Assembly (NCBI RefSeq): GCF_010389155.1
Contig: NC_057764.1
Span: forward strand, 43,098,275 to 43,162,274
DNA length: 64,000 nucleotides
Reading direction: 5' to 3'
DNA from: Erigeron canadensis
Taxonomy: Eukaryota > Streptophyta > Magnoliopsida > Asterales > Asteraceae
A program made the translations under genes and the position numbers. The notes under the pieces were generated by a model. It saw only the letters and a list, made by a program, of their open reading frames with translations. It searched no databases and was not told the origin of the DNA. This document shows, one piece after another, positions 33,162 through 43,020 of the stretch (the first letter of the stretch is position 1; each line of letters begins with the position of its first letter).

Positions 33162-35666
33162 TTAATGTTTGGGTTTGGAATCATATCCAAACGCGTACTT
33201 TATAAAATCAAACCAAAAATGTTGATTGGTTGGCCCAAACCACTTGGTTTCTACAATTACATCATCATCATCCACTAAATGTAGTGTTTTAGGTTTAGGT
33301 TCCGACTCATCAAATGTGACATCTAGTGAATCCTCTACAATGTTGGTTTCTTTATTTAGGACCCTATATGCTTTACTTATAGATGAGTAACCAAGAAAGA
33401 TACATCCATAAGCTTTAGGATCAAATTTTGTCAAGTGGTCTTTCTTATTTAAGACAAAGCATTTACATCCAAATACTCTTATATGTTTTAAGGAAGGTTT
33501 CTTACCTTTTAGAACTTCATATGGTGTTTTATTCATCATTGGTCTAAATAGGACTCTATTAAGAATATAACACGAAGTAGCTACGGCATCACACCAAAAC
33601 TTTTGAGGAATAGATTGTTCATTTAGCATAGTCCTACTCATTTCTTGAAGTGTCCTATTTTTTCTTTCAACTACTCCATTAGATTGAGGTGTACGTGGAG
33701 CCGAAAAATTATGAGTTACACCATGTTTATCACAAAATTCTCCAAATTGAGTTTCATTATCAAATTCTCTACCATGGTCGGTTCTAATCGAGACTATAGT
33801 GCAACCTAGCTTGTTTTGTATTTTTCTACCAAATATTTTAAATTGAGTAAAAGCTTCATTTTTATGTCTTAAGAAAAATACCCAAGTAAACCTAGAATAA
33901 TCATCAACAATAACTAAAGTATAGAAGTTGCCTCCATAACTTTGGATCGACGATGGTCCAAACAAGTCCATATGCAAAAGTTCTAGACATCTTGTAGTTG
34001 ATATTATGTTTTTAGGTTTATGACTAGCATTAACTTGTTTTCCTATTTTGCATGCATCACAAAAATGACAATCAAATTTCAAGTTAGGCAAATCTCTCAC
34101 ACAATTCATAGAGGATAGTTTTTGAAGTTGTCTCATATTAGCATGTCCTAATCTTCTATGCCACAAAGTAGAAGTATCATGTATGGTAGCTAGGCATATA
34201 TCAAGTTTCTTATAATCACTTAGTTTGCATGTATACACACCTTGTTTCCGTACACAAGTAATTATCACTTCACCATCTTTAATTATTTCCGCATGCGTTT
34301 CATCAAACATGACTTTTAATCCTTTATCACATAATTTACCAACACTTAGCAAGTTAAATTCAATATTTTTCACATGAGCAACTTTTTCAAAGCAAAACTT
34401 TTCATGTTCAATGTTACCTTTACCAATGATTTTTCCTTTGTGATCGCTCCCAAACACCACATCACCTCCATTGCATTTTGCATAAGTATAGAAAACCTCA
34501 CGATCTCCGGTCATGTGTTTTGAGCATCCACTATCGGTTATCCAATCATCTTTCTTAATTACTCCATTGTAGCATTCCTCATCTTCATCTTGTCCGACGA
34601 AGCACATAGTGGAGTCCCCATCGTCACTATCACTCCAAGTTCTACTTGTGAATTCCGGTTGATCATCACTTATACTTTCTGGGCCACGAATTGCCATGAA
34701 ACATTTCTCTTGAGTTTCTTCTACTTCTTCATCTTCCTCATCTTCCCAAGCACCACCAACATATGCTCTTTCGTTTCTCTTTTTAGTGCATTCATTTACC
34801 AAGTGGTTAGGATCACCACAATTGAAACACTTTCTACTAGATTTTTTCTTCAAGTCTTGTGGTGGTTTTCTTGAGTCATTTTGAGGAGGTCTAACAAATT
34901 TTCCATTTCTTCTAAAAATCTCCTTGAAATTTCTCACCATACATGCCAACTCTTCATCTTCATATAGCTCTTCTTCATCAATCCCATTATCACTAGAGGA
35001 TTCATTGTGTTTGGCTTTAAGAGCAATAGACTTGAATTTGTCTTTCTTCAATCTTGCTATTTCTTCATCTTTCTCCAATACTACCTCATGGACTTTGAGA
35101 TTTCCGACTAGTTCATCAAGAGTCAACTTATCAAAGTTTTTAGCTTCATCAATAGCCGTCACCTTAGGTCTCCATTTGGATGGAAGTGCCCTCAAGAATT
35201 TCCTCACATATTGCTTGGTTGTGTAGGATGTACCTAAGGATTTCAAGCTTGTACAAATGGTGTTAAATCGAGAATATCCTACATCTATCTTTTCATTTTC
35301 ACCAATAGTAAATTGTTCATATTGTTCAATTAACAATTCAATTTTACTTTCAATCACTTGTTCATTTCCTTGGTGAGTTACAACTAAAGTGTCCCAAGCC
35401 TCTTTTGCATTTTTACACATGAAAACTCTTTCATATTCTTTTCTAGGCAAGACATTATACAACATAAGTTTTGCTTCATAATTTTTTGCAATGTTTTGTT
35501 TGTGTTCGGGTTTCCAATCTTTCTTTTCAACTTTAAGCCATTTCTTTTCCGTAACTGACCATTCCTTAGCCTCATAATCACCCGAAACAATTATATCCCA
35601 CAAATCAATATCTTTTGCACAAACGTAAGTTTCAAATCTTTGTTTCCAATAGCAAAATCCTTCCAT
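33162..35666 (-). CDS. Ty1-copia gag-protease-integrase polyprotein, RT and RNase H missing
   Basis: An 834-codon open frame. Residues 1-260 are copia GAG; the zinc knuckle CFNCGDPNHLVNEC is at 280-293; the protease active site DSG is at 378-380. The integrase has HHCC residues (H503, H508, C533/C536/C539) and catalytic Asp567, Asp630 and Glu667, followed by the VFGCKCFV and YGCIFLGY motifs near 730-760. The frame stops at 834, shortly after integrase, and neither reverse transcriptase, RNase H nor a 3' LTR follows to the left. The element is therefore 3'-truncated, although what remains is open. The 5' LTR and PBS lie directly upstream (35789-37193). Plus-strand frames at 34590-34874 and 34924-35226 are antisense shadows. 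Confidence 0.92.
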   Translation of the reverse strand: MEGFCYWKQRFETYVCAKDIDLWDIIVSGDYEAKEWSVTEKKWLKVEKKDWKPEHKQNIAKNYEAKLMLYNVLPRKEYERVFMCKNAKEAWDTLVVTHQGNEQVIESKIELLIEQYEQFTIGENEKIDVGYSRFNTICTSLKSLGTSYTTKQYVRKFLRALPSKWRPKVTAIDEAKNFDKLTLDELVGNLKVHEVVLEKDEEIARLKKDKFKSIALKAKHNESSSDNGIDEEELYEDEELACMVRNFKEIFRRNGKFVRPPQNDSRKPPQDLKKKSSRKCFNCGDPNHLVNECTKKRNERAYVGGAWEDEEDEEVEETQEKCFMAIRGPESISDDQPEFTSRTWSDSDDGDSTMCFVGQDEDEECYNGVIKKDDWITDSGCSKHMTGDREVFYTYAKCNGGDVVFGSDHKGKIIGKGNIEHEKFCFEKVAHVKNIEFNLLSVGKLCDKGLKVMFDETHAEIIKDGEVIITCVRKQGVYTCKLSDYKKLDICLATIHDTSTLWHRRLGHANMRQLQKLSSMNCVRDLPNLKFDCHFCDACKIGKQVNASHKPKNIISTTRCLELLHMDLFGPSSIQSYGGNFYTLVIVDDYSRFTWVFFLRHKNEAFTQFKIFGRKIQNKLGCTIVSIRTDHGREFDNETQFGEFCDKHGVTHNFSAPRTPQSNGVVERKNRTLQEMSRTMLNEQSIPQKFWCDAVATSCYILNRVLFRPMMNKTPYEVLKGKKPSLKHIRVFGCKCFVLNKKDHLTKFDPKAYGCIFLGYSSISKAYRVLNKETNIVEDSLDVTFDESEPKPKTLHLVDDDDVIVETKWFGPTNQHFWFDFIKYAFGYDSKPKH

Positions 35667-35787
35667 TTCAAGAAGTGGTGGTCTTTACATAGAACACCTC
35701 TCAACATAATTACCACTTTTGTTGTCCATGGATTCAAACTCGAGATTTTTGAAAAAAATAAGTTTTTACAAAAATTAGAGCAACGTG

Positions 35788-35800
35788 CTATGATATCAAT
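35788..35800 (-). other. Primer-binding site of the copia element
   Basis: The minus strand reads TTGATATCATAGCA directly after the LTR end, a mutated form of TGGTATCAGAGC, complementary to initiator tRNA-Met as in most plant copia elements. Confidence 0.6.
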
Positions 35801-37193
35801 TGTAAGTGTAATCTAGAGGGGGGTGAATAGATTATACCAATTTATAACTTCTTTTTGTAAAATTATTCATAAAACAAAGTTTAGATACTTGGTTTGTGCA
35901 AAGATGAATTAAAAGCAATAATCAATCAAATACAAATGAATATAAGAGATAGAGTTAGAAGGAAATCACCAAACACTTGAACACCGCGATTTATAGTGGT
36001 TGGGACGAATGTTAACGAATTCGCCTTAATCCACTCCTCGATTCACCAATCGAGATTTGTAGCACTATGATCTCCAAACCCGGTGGAGAGTCTGATCTTA
36101 CACACTTGACACTTCAAGGATGCAATAACTCTCAACACTTCAAGAGTTACCCAAATCTCTAAACACTAGAGATTTTAAACCAACTTGTTCTTGACACTTC
36201 AAGAACTCAAATGAAATCCTAACCACTAGAATTTCCTCACAATACTTCACTCTCACTAGAATGAAGTTTACAATGATTTGTAGTAATAATTATTTCACTA
36301 ATAAGCTCACTACACAATTCACTCTTGCTAGTATATCAAATTTGAATAGATGATTGATTTGATAATTGAAAATAGAATCACAGGAACTTAGTATGCAAGA
36401 GGTCAGTCTTCATGTGACACCAAGGAAGGATTATATAGAGAAGTGAGAGAAAGACCCGTTTCAATTCGCGGATGCTTTATGATCCGCCCTTACCATCTGT
36501 CGATCTACTTTCTGCAACATCACCTTGTTCTTGACAAAAAGTAACAATCCGTTCAAGCCATGTCTAACTCACTTTCAGACTTCATTCCCTTACCATAATA
36601 GTATAGAAACAAGGATTGAAAAAGGTAGGAAGATGCTTACTCAAAATGTTGAAGTCTTGGTAAAAGAGAGGTCACATGAAAGCATAAAGATGGGTGAAGG
36701 TGAGAAGATAAGGTGAGTTTCTAGGTTTTTAAGCCTTTTAAAAACATTGACTTTAGTTGACTAAAACTTGTTGACTTTTATTGACCATCCCATACTTAGA
36801 AAAAATTTGGCCCAAAATTAGGTGAAAAATCAAAGTGTTTAAAAGTGAATTTAACAAATTGGAAAACCTACATATGTTATAACAAACATATTCTATAAGT
36901 TACGGAACCTGAAAACGTCGAACGATGCTCGAACAAATGTCAAATTGAGAACAGCAGCTGGAGGATGCTGTGGCGGACGTCCGCCAATCTGCACACCATC
37001 TGCAGATTTTGCAAGAGACACATAGTGCTACATTTTTGCCAAACTTGATCCATTTTCAGTTTTTGGCTTGGAAATAGCGTATACATGCATAAATCAATAT
37101 TTATCTTGTTTTACATTCGTATCGTGTATTATTTAGCATCATCAAAATCAAAGAGACGTTATTTGACTTGAAAGTGCCTAAAATGCACCAACA
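35801..37193 (-). mobile_element. 5' LTR of the Ty1-copia element (1393 bp)
   Basis: Minus strand: starts TGTTGGTGCATTTTAGGCAC at 37193 and ends TTACACTTACA at 35801, next to the PBS. A TATATAATCC box on the minus strand lies at about 36431-36440. The outer end abuts an acidic coding stretch of the MULE transposase, so the element inserted in that gene. The partner LTR is not in the window. Confidence 0.8.
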
Positions 37194-39293
37194 ATGATGA
37201 TGAAGACAATGACGATGATGAAGACAACAACAATGAAGACGATGAAGATGTTCAACATGATGATGAAATTGATACAATGGGTGTTGGCTCAAGTGACGAG
37301 ACACCTTATACAAGTGATGATACCATCGACGACTATAGCGTTGATGGGGATGTATCTGGAGACGAAGAAGAAGAAGGAGCCCATGCACAAGGTCCTTTGG
37401 AGCATCAACAACTTCTTAATCTCGTCGATGATAATGAAGATTCTCTAATGCCATTCAATGAAGTTCAAGAAGATGTGGTCTTTTGGTCGAGAGAAAGAAA
37501 TGTGATAGAAAAAGGAATGTTTTTTCAAAGCAAGGCGGAACTTGTACACGCTGTTAGGCTTTGGAACATAAGAGAAAATAGAGAACTTATTGTTATGGAT
37601 ACAAGGCCAACGTTTTGGAAAGCACAGTGCATGACAAGGGGCAAGAATTATCGTGGTGTTCCGGACCGGGTCCCGTGTAGGTGGGTTGTAGTTGGAACAA
37701 GCAGAAACAAGTTAGGCATGTTTCAGATCACAAAGTGGGTGAAGAGTCACAATTGCTATGGAGAAGTGATATCTAACAACAACCGATGTATGAAAGCAAG
37801 TATGATTGCTTCTGAAATTTTGCCTAACGTGCGGGAAGAATTAACTTATAAAGTCAGACAGATCCAGGCGCAAGTAAAAGCAACTTTCAATGTGGATGTG
37901 AGCTATGCCAAGGCGTGGAATTCAAGAAGGATAGCAATTTAAAGGTTGTATGGAACTTGGCCGAGTAACTTTGATGCATTGCCCAGGTATGTTGCCGAAT
38001 TACAACGTTCTAACCCTGACACCGCTGTGGAATGGCTCCATTCGCCAACTAGTTCAAGCCACATACAAGAATTCAAGTTTGTATTTTGGGCTTTTGGACC
38101 GGCGATTAGGGCATTCCAACGTTGTATTCCAGTGATCTTTGTCGATGGCACTCATTTGAAAGGCAACTACAAGGGTAAGTTGCTAACTGTAGTGACGAAG
38201 AACGCCAATGGACAACTATTGCCGGTCGCTTTTGCCTTGGTTGATGAAGAGTCTAATGAAAGTTGGGGATGGTTTCTAACTCTCTTTCAACAGCATGTCG
38301 CATCGCAGCGGGTGGGTGATTTGTGTATCATTTCAGACCGTCACCAAGGCATACTTAATGCAGTGAGCCAAATTGAGGGGTGGCATCATCGGTATTGTTT
38401 GAGGCACGTTTGTAGCAATGTGAACTCACACTTCAAGAACAGGAAAATCAAGAATTTGGCTTGGGTTATCGGTTCCACATCCCAATCATCCAAGTATACT
38501 TGGGTGGTGAGGGAAATCAAGGGTGAAGATGATGATGTTTGGCCGTATCTGAGAAATATTGGTCTAGATAAGTGGACTCTAAGGCACGACTCGGGGCTTC
38601 GCCGTTGGGGTAACTTAACGACAAACATTGCCAAGTGCCAAAACAACATCCTTGGTAAGGCTCGAATGCTACCCATTAGAGCTTTAATTGAGACCACATT
38701 TACCTGGACAAGAGACCATTTTGTCAACCAATACCGGAGGGCCAACAGTTGGAACCCACCACTAACTCCCAAAATGTGGCAGGTTTATCAGATGCGTGAA
38801 AGAGCCTCAACAGGCCATAGGGTGGAAGTGTTTTCTGAGCGATCGGGAGTTTACACGGTCATAACAAACCAAAGAAATGCACAAGGCGAGAACACATGCA
38901 ACGTTGTCATGGCGGCGAATAGGAAAAAAATGCTCTTGTGGAGCTTGGCGGCATCAAAGGTTTCCATGTTCTCATGCCATTGTTGTTTGCGGATATAGAG
39001 AAGAGAGAGCTGCTAATCTTCCTAGCAAGAGGTACACAACTAGGACGTGGATAAGTCAGTATAATGCTGCACTTGCTCCCCTCCGAGACGTGCATTACTG
39101 GGCGCAGGTAGATTGGCAGATACAGGGAGACCCGGCAAAACTGGTCACGCATAGGGGTAGGAGACGCACCAGACGTTACCGGGACGAGATGAATGAGAGT
39201 TCTACCAGCAGATCTTCAACCTCAAGACAACAAGCTGGATGTGGCGTTTGCGGTCAATTGGGCCATAACAGGAAGACATGCCCTGAACTTTGA
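37194..39293 (+). pseudogene. MuDR-like (MULE) transposase, N-terminus cut by copia LTR
   Basis: In frame from 37196: an acidic stretch (DDEDNDDDEDNN...), then the MuDR N-terminal domain (FQSKAELVHAVRLWN...CRWVVVGTS), then the MULE transposase domain with VDGTHLKGNYKG (first Asp at 38144-38146), ISDRHQG (second Asp at 38336-38338) and the C-x2-H motif in HRYCLRHVCSN. At TTNIAKCQNN the usual Glu of the NIAE motif is Lys (38633-38635). A SWIM zinc finger (KCSCGAWRHQRFPCSH) and a zinc knuckle CGVCGQLGHNRKTC complete it. Breaks: in-frame TAA at 37940-37942 and a one-base frameshift at the A7 run 38924-38930. The 5' end is removed by the copia insertion. Mutator transposases cut and paste DNA via TIRs and produce 9-bp TSDs; this copy cannot be active. 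Confidence 0.9.
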
Positions 39294-39567
39294 ATATGGC
39301 AATAATGTTGTCGCTTTTCTGTTTCTGTTATTGTGTGTTGTTGTTGTTTGATGTTTTAATCCGTTAAGTTTATCTTTTCTTAGCCGTTTTCATGTATGAA
39401 ATTTGTGAATTTTATGTTTGTTTTTATGTCATCTTCGTATTTTTTGGTAACTTATTTTAAAACAGAATAACATTAAAAACATTATAAAACAACATATAAA
39501 CAACATTAAATACTAATTAAAAAACTTATTTTATTTCAAACGAAAACGATTACAAAAAGAGTAGAAC
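39294..39567. other. Spacer between convergent MULE frames
   Basis: AT-rich 3' ends of two convergent transcription units. No other feature seen. Confidence 0.4.
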
Positions 39568-40641
39568 TTAAAGGTTGTAATCGTTACGGTGAACCGAATA
39601 ATATGGCGAACCAAATCGGGAATCATTTGAGTCTACGTCACTGTCACCATCATTACGGTGAATGTATTCACCGGGCTCATAGTCAGGTGAGGCTGTAGCT
39701 TCAGGGTCTTCGGCGTATTCCTCTCCTGGATGAGTCACGTAACCATCAGGTCGCCTACCAACCAGGCCAAATTCATGATGATAGCTAGTCTGGTGCTGAA
39801 TCGTGCTAGTCATTGAGGACTCGGCAAAAGTAAGATGCTCAATGCTTAATTGCAACCATTGGACCTTCTCCCGCAGGTAGTACAAGTACCTGTTGTCTAT
39901 TGTGGACGGTTGTACCACTCTTTCATGTTCAAAAATCTCAGCCTCATACTCTGACTTTTTTCCCCTTCAAATGATCAATTAAAGTTGTCACCTCATTTTT
40001 ACACTTGTTATCATCAACAGGGACGGAGCCCAGAACTTTTTTTTTGAGGGGGCAAATTTAAAAGTCTCTTATTATATTTATTAGGGTCATCTTTGAGGGG
40101 AAAAAAATTTTTAAACAAAAATTAACTATCAATGGAAAATTTAAAAAAATGGACCCTTAAAATAATTTCGTCTGGGTGCCAGTTATGAGAACATTTATCT
40201 TTAACTTGAACACTATTCTTTGCAATTTTAGAGCATGTGATAAATTTTGATACAATTACCCAAACAAATAAAACACTTTTTTCAACTTCGTTAAAAATCA
40301 AAATAACCGAAGATTTTTATTTTATCAATAGAAGATTTTATCTCAAAACTAATGCTCCCAACATAAGTAACATACTTCCAAAGAAGAAGCTTATGACAAC
40401 GATGCTGACATTTGTATGTATAATGTATTTTCTGTTTATTGTTACGAGTATTATTTAGGAATAAAACTATAAATATACCTCTAAAAAATTACATTGTACC
40501 AAAATTGGAATGGGGACATTTGCCCACACTGCCCCCATTGTGGAGTTGTCCCTGATCATCAATACCGTCAATCCGAACCCTCTCTTGTACTCCAAACCGG
40601 GTGAGATTTGGAACTGAATTAGCACCAGAAAGACGTGCCAT
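39568..40641 (-). pseudogene. Second, convergent MULE open frame (mudrB-like position), interrupted
   Basis: The minus strand starts ATG at 40641 (MARLSGANSVPNLTRFGVQE...) and runs open to 40555, where a hAT MITE interrupts it. Removing the MITE and one TSD copy, the frame continues in phase at 40009 (NKCKNEVTTLIDHLKGKK) to an A6 run near 39959, where one extra base shifts the frame. It then runs open to TAA 39568-39570 (...EYEAEIFEHERVVQPSTIDN..., with an Asp/Glu/Tyr-rich C-terminus ending SVHRNDYNL). No domain recognised. It lies between the transposase and the right TIR, is transcribed towards the transposase, and has a TATA box upstream: the layout of mudrA/mudrB in maize MuDR. Function unknown; similarity to mudrB is positional only. 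Confidence 0.6.
40018..40554 (-). mobile_element. hAT-type MITE with perfect 8-bp TSD (537 bp)
   Basis: CAGGGACGGAG at 40018 and GTGGAGTTGTCCCTG ending at 40554. ATCATCAA is at 40010-40017 and again at 40555-40562. Same family as 5084-5752, opposite orientation. It interrupts the second MULE frame. Confidence 0.92.
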
Positions 40642-40980
40642 TTTAGATATATTTTTTGAAATTTTTTGGAGGGTTTTTTAGTTGGTAAATTGTTAGAACA
40701 AACCGAATGTGGGTATATATATATAGATTTGAAACCGGTTTTTGAAATACCGGTTTCGAACTTCGTACCCATTACCCCTATTCACTGTCACATCATGCTG
40801 CACACCTTTCACATCAACCTGGAAAAATACCGGATTCAAAGATTCTTTTTGAATCCGGTATTTCAAATACCAGATTCGGCTAGAACTTTTTGAATCCGGT
40901 ATTTGTAAAACCGGATTCCCTTGTTTTACAAATTTTTTTTTTCCAAAACTTGTTTGACAAAACATCCTTGAAATACGCCC
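40642..40980 (-). repeat. Right terminal region of the MULE, with TATA box
   Basis: Minus strand: begins GGGCGTATTTCAAGGATG at 40980, a MULE-like terminus, and holds several direct and inverted copies of GAATCCGGTATTT (about 40730-40915), then a TATATATATATA box (40714-40725) upstream of the second frame. The following 9 bp (40981-40989, GTTTTAAAA) are the candidate TSD. The left TIR is not in the window or was lost with the copia insertion. Confidence 0.5.
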
Positions 40981-41008
40981 GTTTTAAAAAAAAAGTAAAC
41001 TAACTCAC

Positions 41009-41569
41009 TTTTGTTCATATGGAAGTTGTTTGAAGTTATCCGCTGAAGTTTTTAATAATTCAGGATCCCAGTGTTGCTTTTCTCTTGCTACAAATCAATC
41101 AATCAAGTTGTATTATTATAAAAAATATATTTATTTGATAATATTGGAAGGGATTCAATCAAGAGATAGAAAAATTATGCACCTTTTTGCAAGCGATTAA
41201 TCAAGGGTGGTCTATATGGAAAATCATAATCAGTCGGTGTTGCTATTCGCTTATTTGCCATGTTTTCTGCTATGTTTTCTGCTACAATCAAATTAATCAA
41301 TCAACCAACAACAGTATTCAATCCTAACACGGAATTCTAATCAAGTTTTTTATACTAAAAAAATAAATAACCTCCATCAATTGGGATTAATTAAGTTTAA
41401 AACGATATAATAATAATAATACATATTATGAAATTTTCATAAAATTAAATAATACTAATAGTAATAATAATGATGACGACGCACCTTTTTTAGGGATTTT
41501 CTCCGGGGTTGAATCATCATCATCACCATGAGTCTCTGAGATTCTTTTATCCTTTGCTCTATCCGGCAT
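41009..41569 (-). pseudogene. Small unknown gene, copy 2 (exons 1-3 only)
   Basis: Minus exons: 41485-41569 (MPDRAKDKRISETHGDDDDS...), 41183-41266 or 41183-41278 (...MANKRIATPTDYDFPYRPPL...) and 41009-41087 (AREKQHWDPELLKTSADNFK...YEQ). Exon lengths 85, 84 and 79 equal those of copy 1, and donors GTGCGT, GTGCAT and GTGAGT are intact, including the exon-3 donor that copy 1 has lost. A 12-bp duplication (agcagaaaacat) makes two possible exon-2 acceptors. The MULE right end lies 28 bp into intron 3, and exons 4-5 are not found, so the gene is truncated here. Family not recognised. Confidence 0.5.
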
Positions 41570-41933
41570 TTTTTTGTTATGCTTTAATCAATCAATCGTT
41601 AATACACAAATACTAATCAGATTCTTAAAACCTCCTTGTGATTTTGACAGATTAGATTCAACCATTAGGTTTTCTGAAAAAATATTTAAATAAATTAAAC
41701 CTCGAGCAATTAATCAATTGGGGTGAAGGAGAGAAAGCAATGAGTTCGATTTTCCAATCTAGAGTTAATTTTATAAAAGTGGTTGTCACATTTTTTTTAT
41801 TTATTTTTTAATGCATGTGTTTTTTTTTTTCTTTATATCATCATCTGCAGATCGCATAGCATTCGTCAACACGTGAGGCTTTCTTCGCCTAGATAATTAT
41901 CACAAATCAGTTTCTTAGACAGACAGAACGAGC
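41570..41933. promoter_or_regulatory. Candidate bidirectional promoter
   Basis: The 364 bp between the ATGs of the minus-strand unknown gene copy 2 and plus-strand SKP1-like copy B. The left 190 bp are conserved with 14774-15040. The 5' UTR of SKP1-like B (tttcttagacagacagaacgagc) is conserved with copy A (tttcttagacggacagatcgagc). No TATA box is obvious. Confidence 0.4.
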
Positions 41934-42562
41934 ATGTCGGATACTATTAAGGAGGAGTTTAAGGTGACGCTTGTTTGTTCGGACGGGGTATCCATCGATG
42001 CCAAGTCCTTTGCCCAGGAGTCTATAACTGTACGTGATGCTTACGAGAATCATTTCAAAAAGTTGGAATTCGAAGGCCAAAGCGACATCGTTTATAAGGT
42101 TCGTGAATATTGCGAGGAACGCGCAAAGATCAGGAACGTTCCTGCCAGTAGTGATGATGGTAATGTTGTCCAACAGAAGTTGAATGCTTTCAATTCCGAA
42201 TTTCTCAAACGCTATCAGCCTGATGCTATTCATCTGATCATTGTACGGCCCCCCCTTTTTTACTTTGCATCATTATTATTTGTAGGTTTTGTTTTGCAAT
42301 ACCAGGGTAATTTTAAAGGGTTATTATTTTATGGATAATTAATTAGTATTTTGGTTCAAATTTGCTGTAATTTCAGGCTGCTTGTTATTTGGACATAGAA
42401 AGCCTCATGGGGCTGATGATGGAAGAGGTTGTAGACATGCTCTCCAAGATGACTGCTGATGAGATTTACGGCATCTTCCACGTAAATTTGAGAAAGTATA
42501 ATTACTTTAAGTTTGAAGCCATGGTATATTGTCTCTATGATTTCGGGCGGATTTTTGATTGA
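41934..42562 (+). CDS. Divergent SKP1-like protein, copy B (164 aa, two exons)
   Basis: The exons are 41934-42242 and 42377-42562, the same lengths (309 and 186 nt) and splice sites as copy A. The sequence is closely related: VTLVCSDGVSIDAKSFAQES, AACYLDIESLMGLMMEEVVD, MTADEIYGIFHVNLRKYNYF. Small compensating codon differences (one codon lost near residue 5, one gained in SSDDGN) keep the length at 164. The intron is 134 bp, without the Helitron found in copy A. No stop or frameshift is present in either copy, suggesting both may be expressed. It lacks the WAFE C-terminus of canonical SKP1. As for copy A, an SCF adaptor role is a family inference only. Confidence 0.85.
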
Positions 42563-43020
42563 ATAAATCATCAACAAATTAAGGAGGGCTTATTGCTGCT
42601 GCCGCCGTTGTCTTAGTTGTGATGCCTGTACCCCCCACTTTTTAAATTTATTATTGTTTGTCTTTATAACCCTCCTATGAATATAATATTGTTTCTCTGA
42701 TTACCATAAGCTGCTTCTATTATTCTGTTCTAGTCTTTCACGGTAATATCTCCAGTATGTTAATCTTTGTGTTCCTCGTTATTCGAGTTTGACTCGTATG
42801 GGCAAATAGGAAGAAACACAGTGCTAAATAAATTTCAAGTTACAAATGTTCCTCTTATAATTATAAAGTTATATATTTGACCGGCCGTGATGGCCATACA
42901 TCAGTCAGTAAATGGGCTGAACCTTTAATATGTTTGCTAATGGTGCATCTGTTCATGAACTTTAGTGCCTCTCTAGAACTCGCCCATACTGTGAGGCATT
43001 TTGGCCTTTGGGTCAGTTAG
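42563..43020. other. 3' flank of SKP1-like B
   Basis: Homologous to 31278-31714. No gene seen. Confidence 0.55.

Noticed and set aside
34590..35226. Plus-strand frames of 94 and 100 codons
   Set aside because: Antisense to the copia polyprotein, whose domains are unambiguous on the other strand.
37101..37448. His-rich minus frame and Met/Lys-rich plus frame
   Set aside because: Other-frame readings of the acidic GAT/GAA repeat coding in the MULE transposase.
40467..40965. Minus frames of 101 and 90 codons near 40.5-41.0 kb
   Set aside because: They run across MITE, MULE terminal repeats and the true second MULE frame in other phases.
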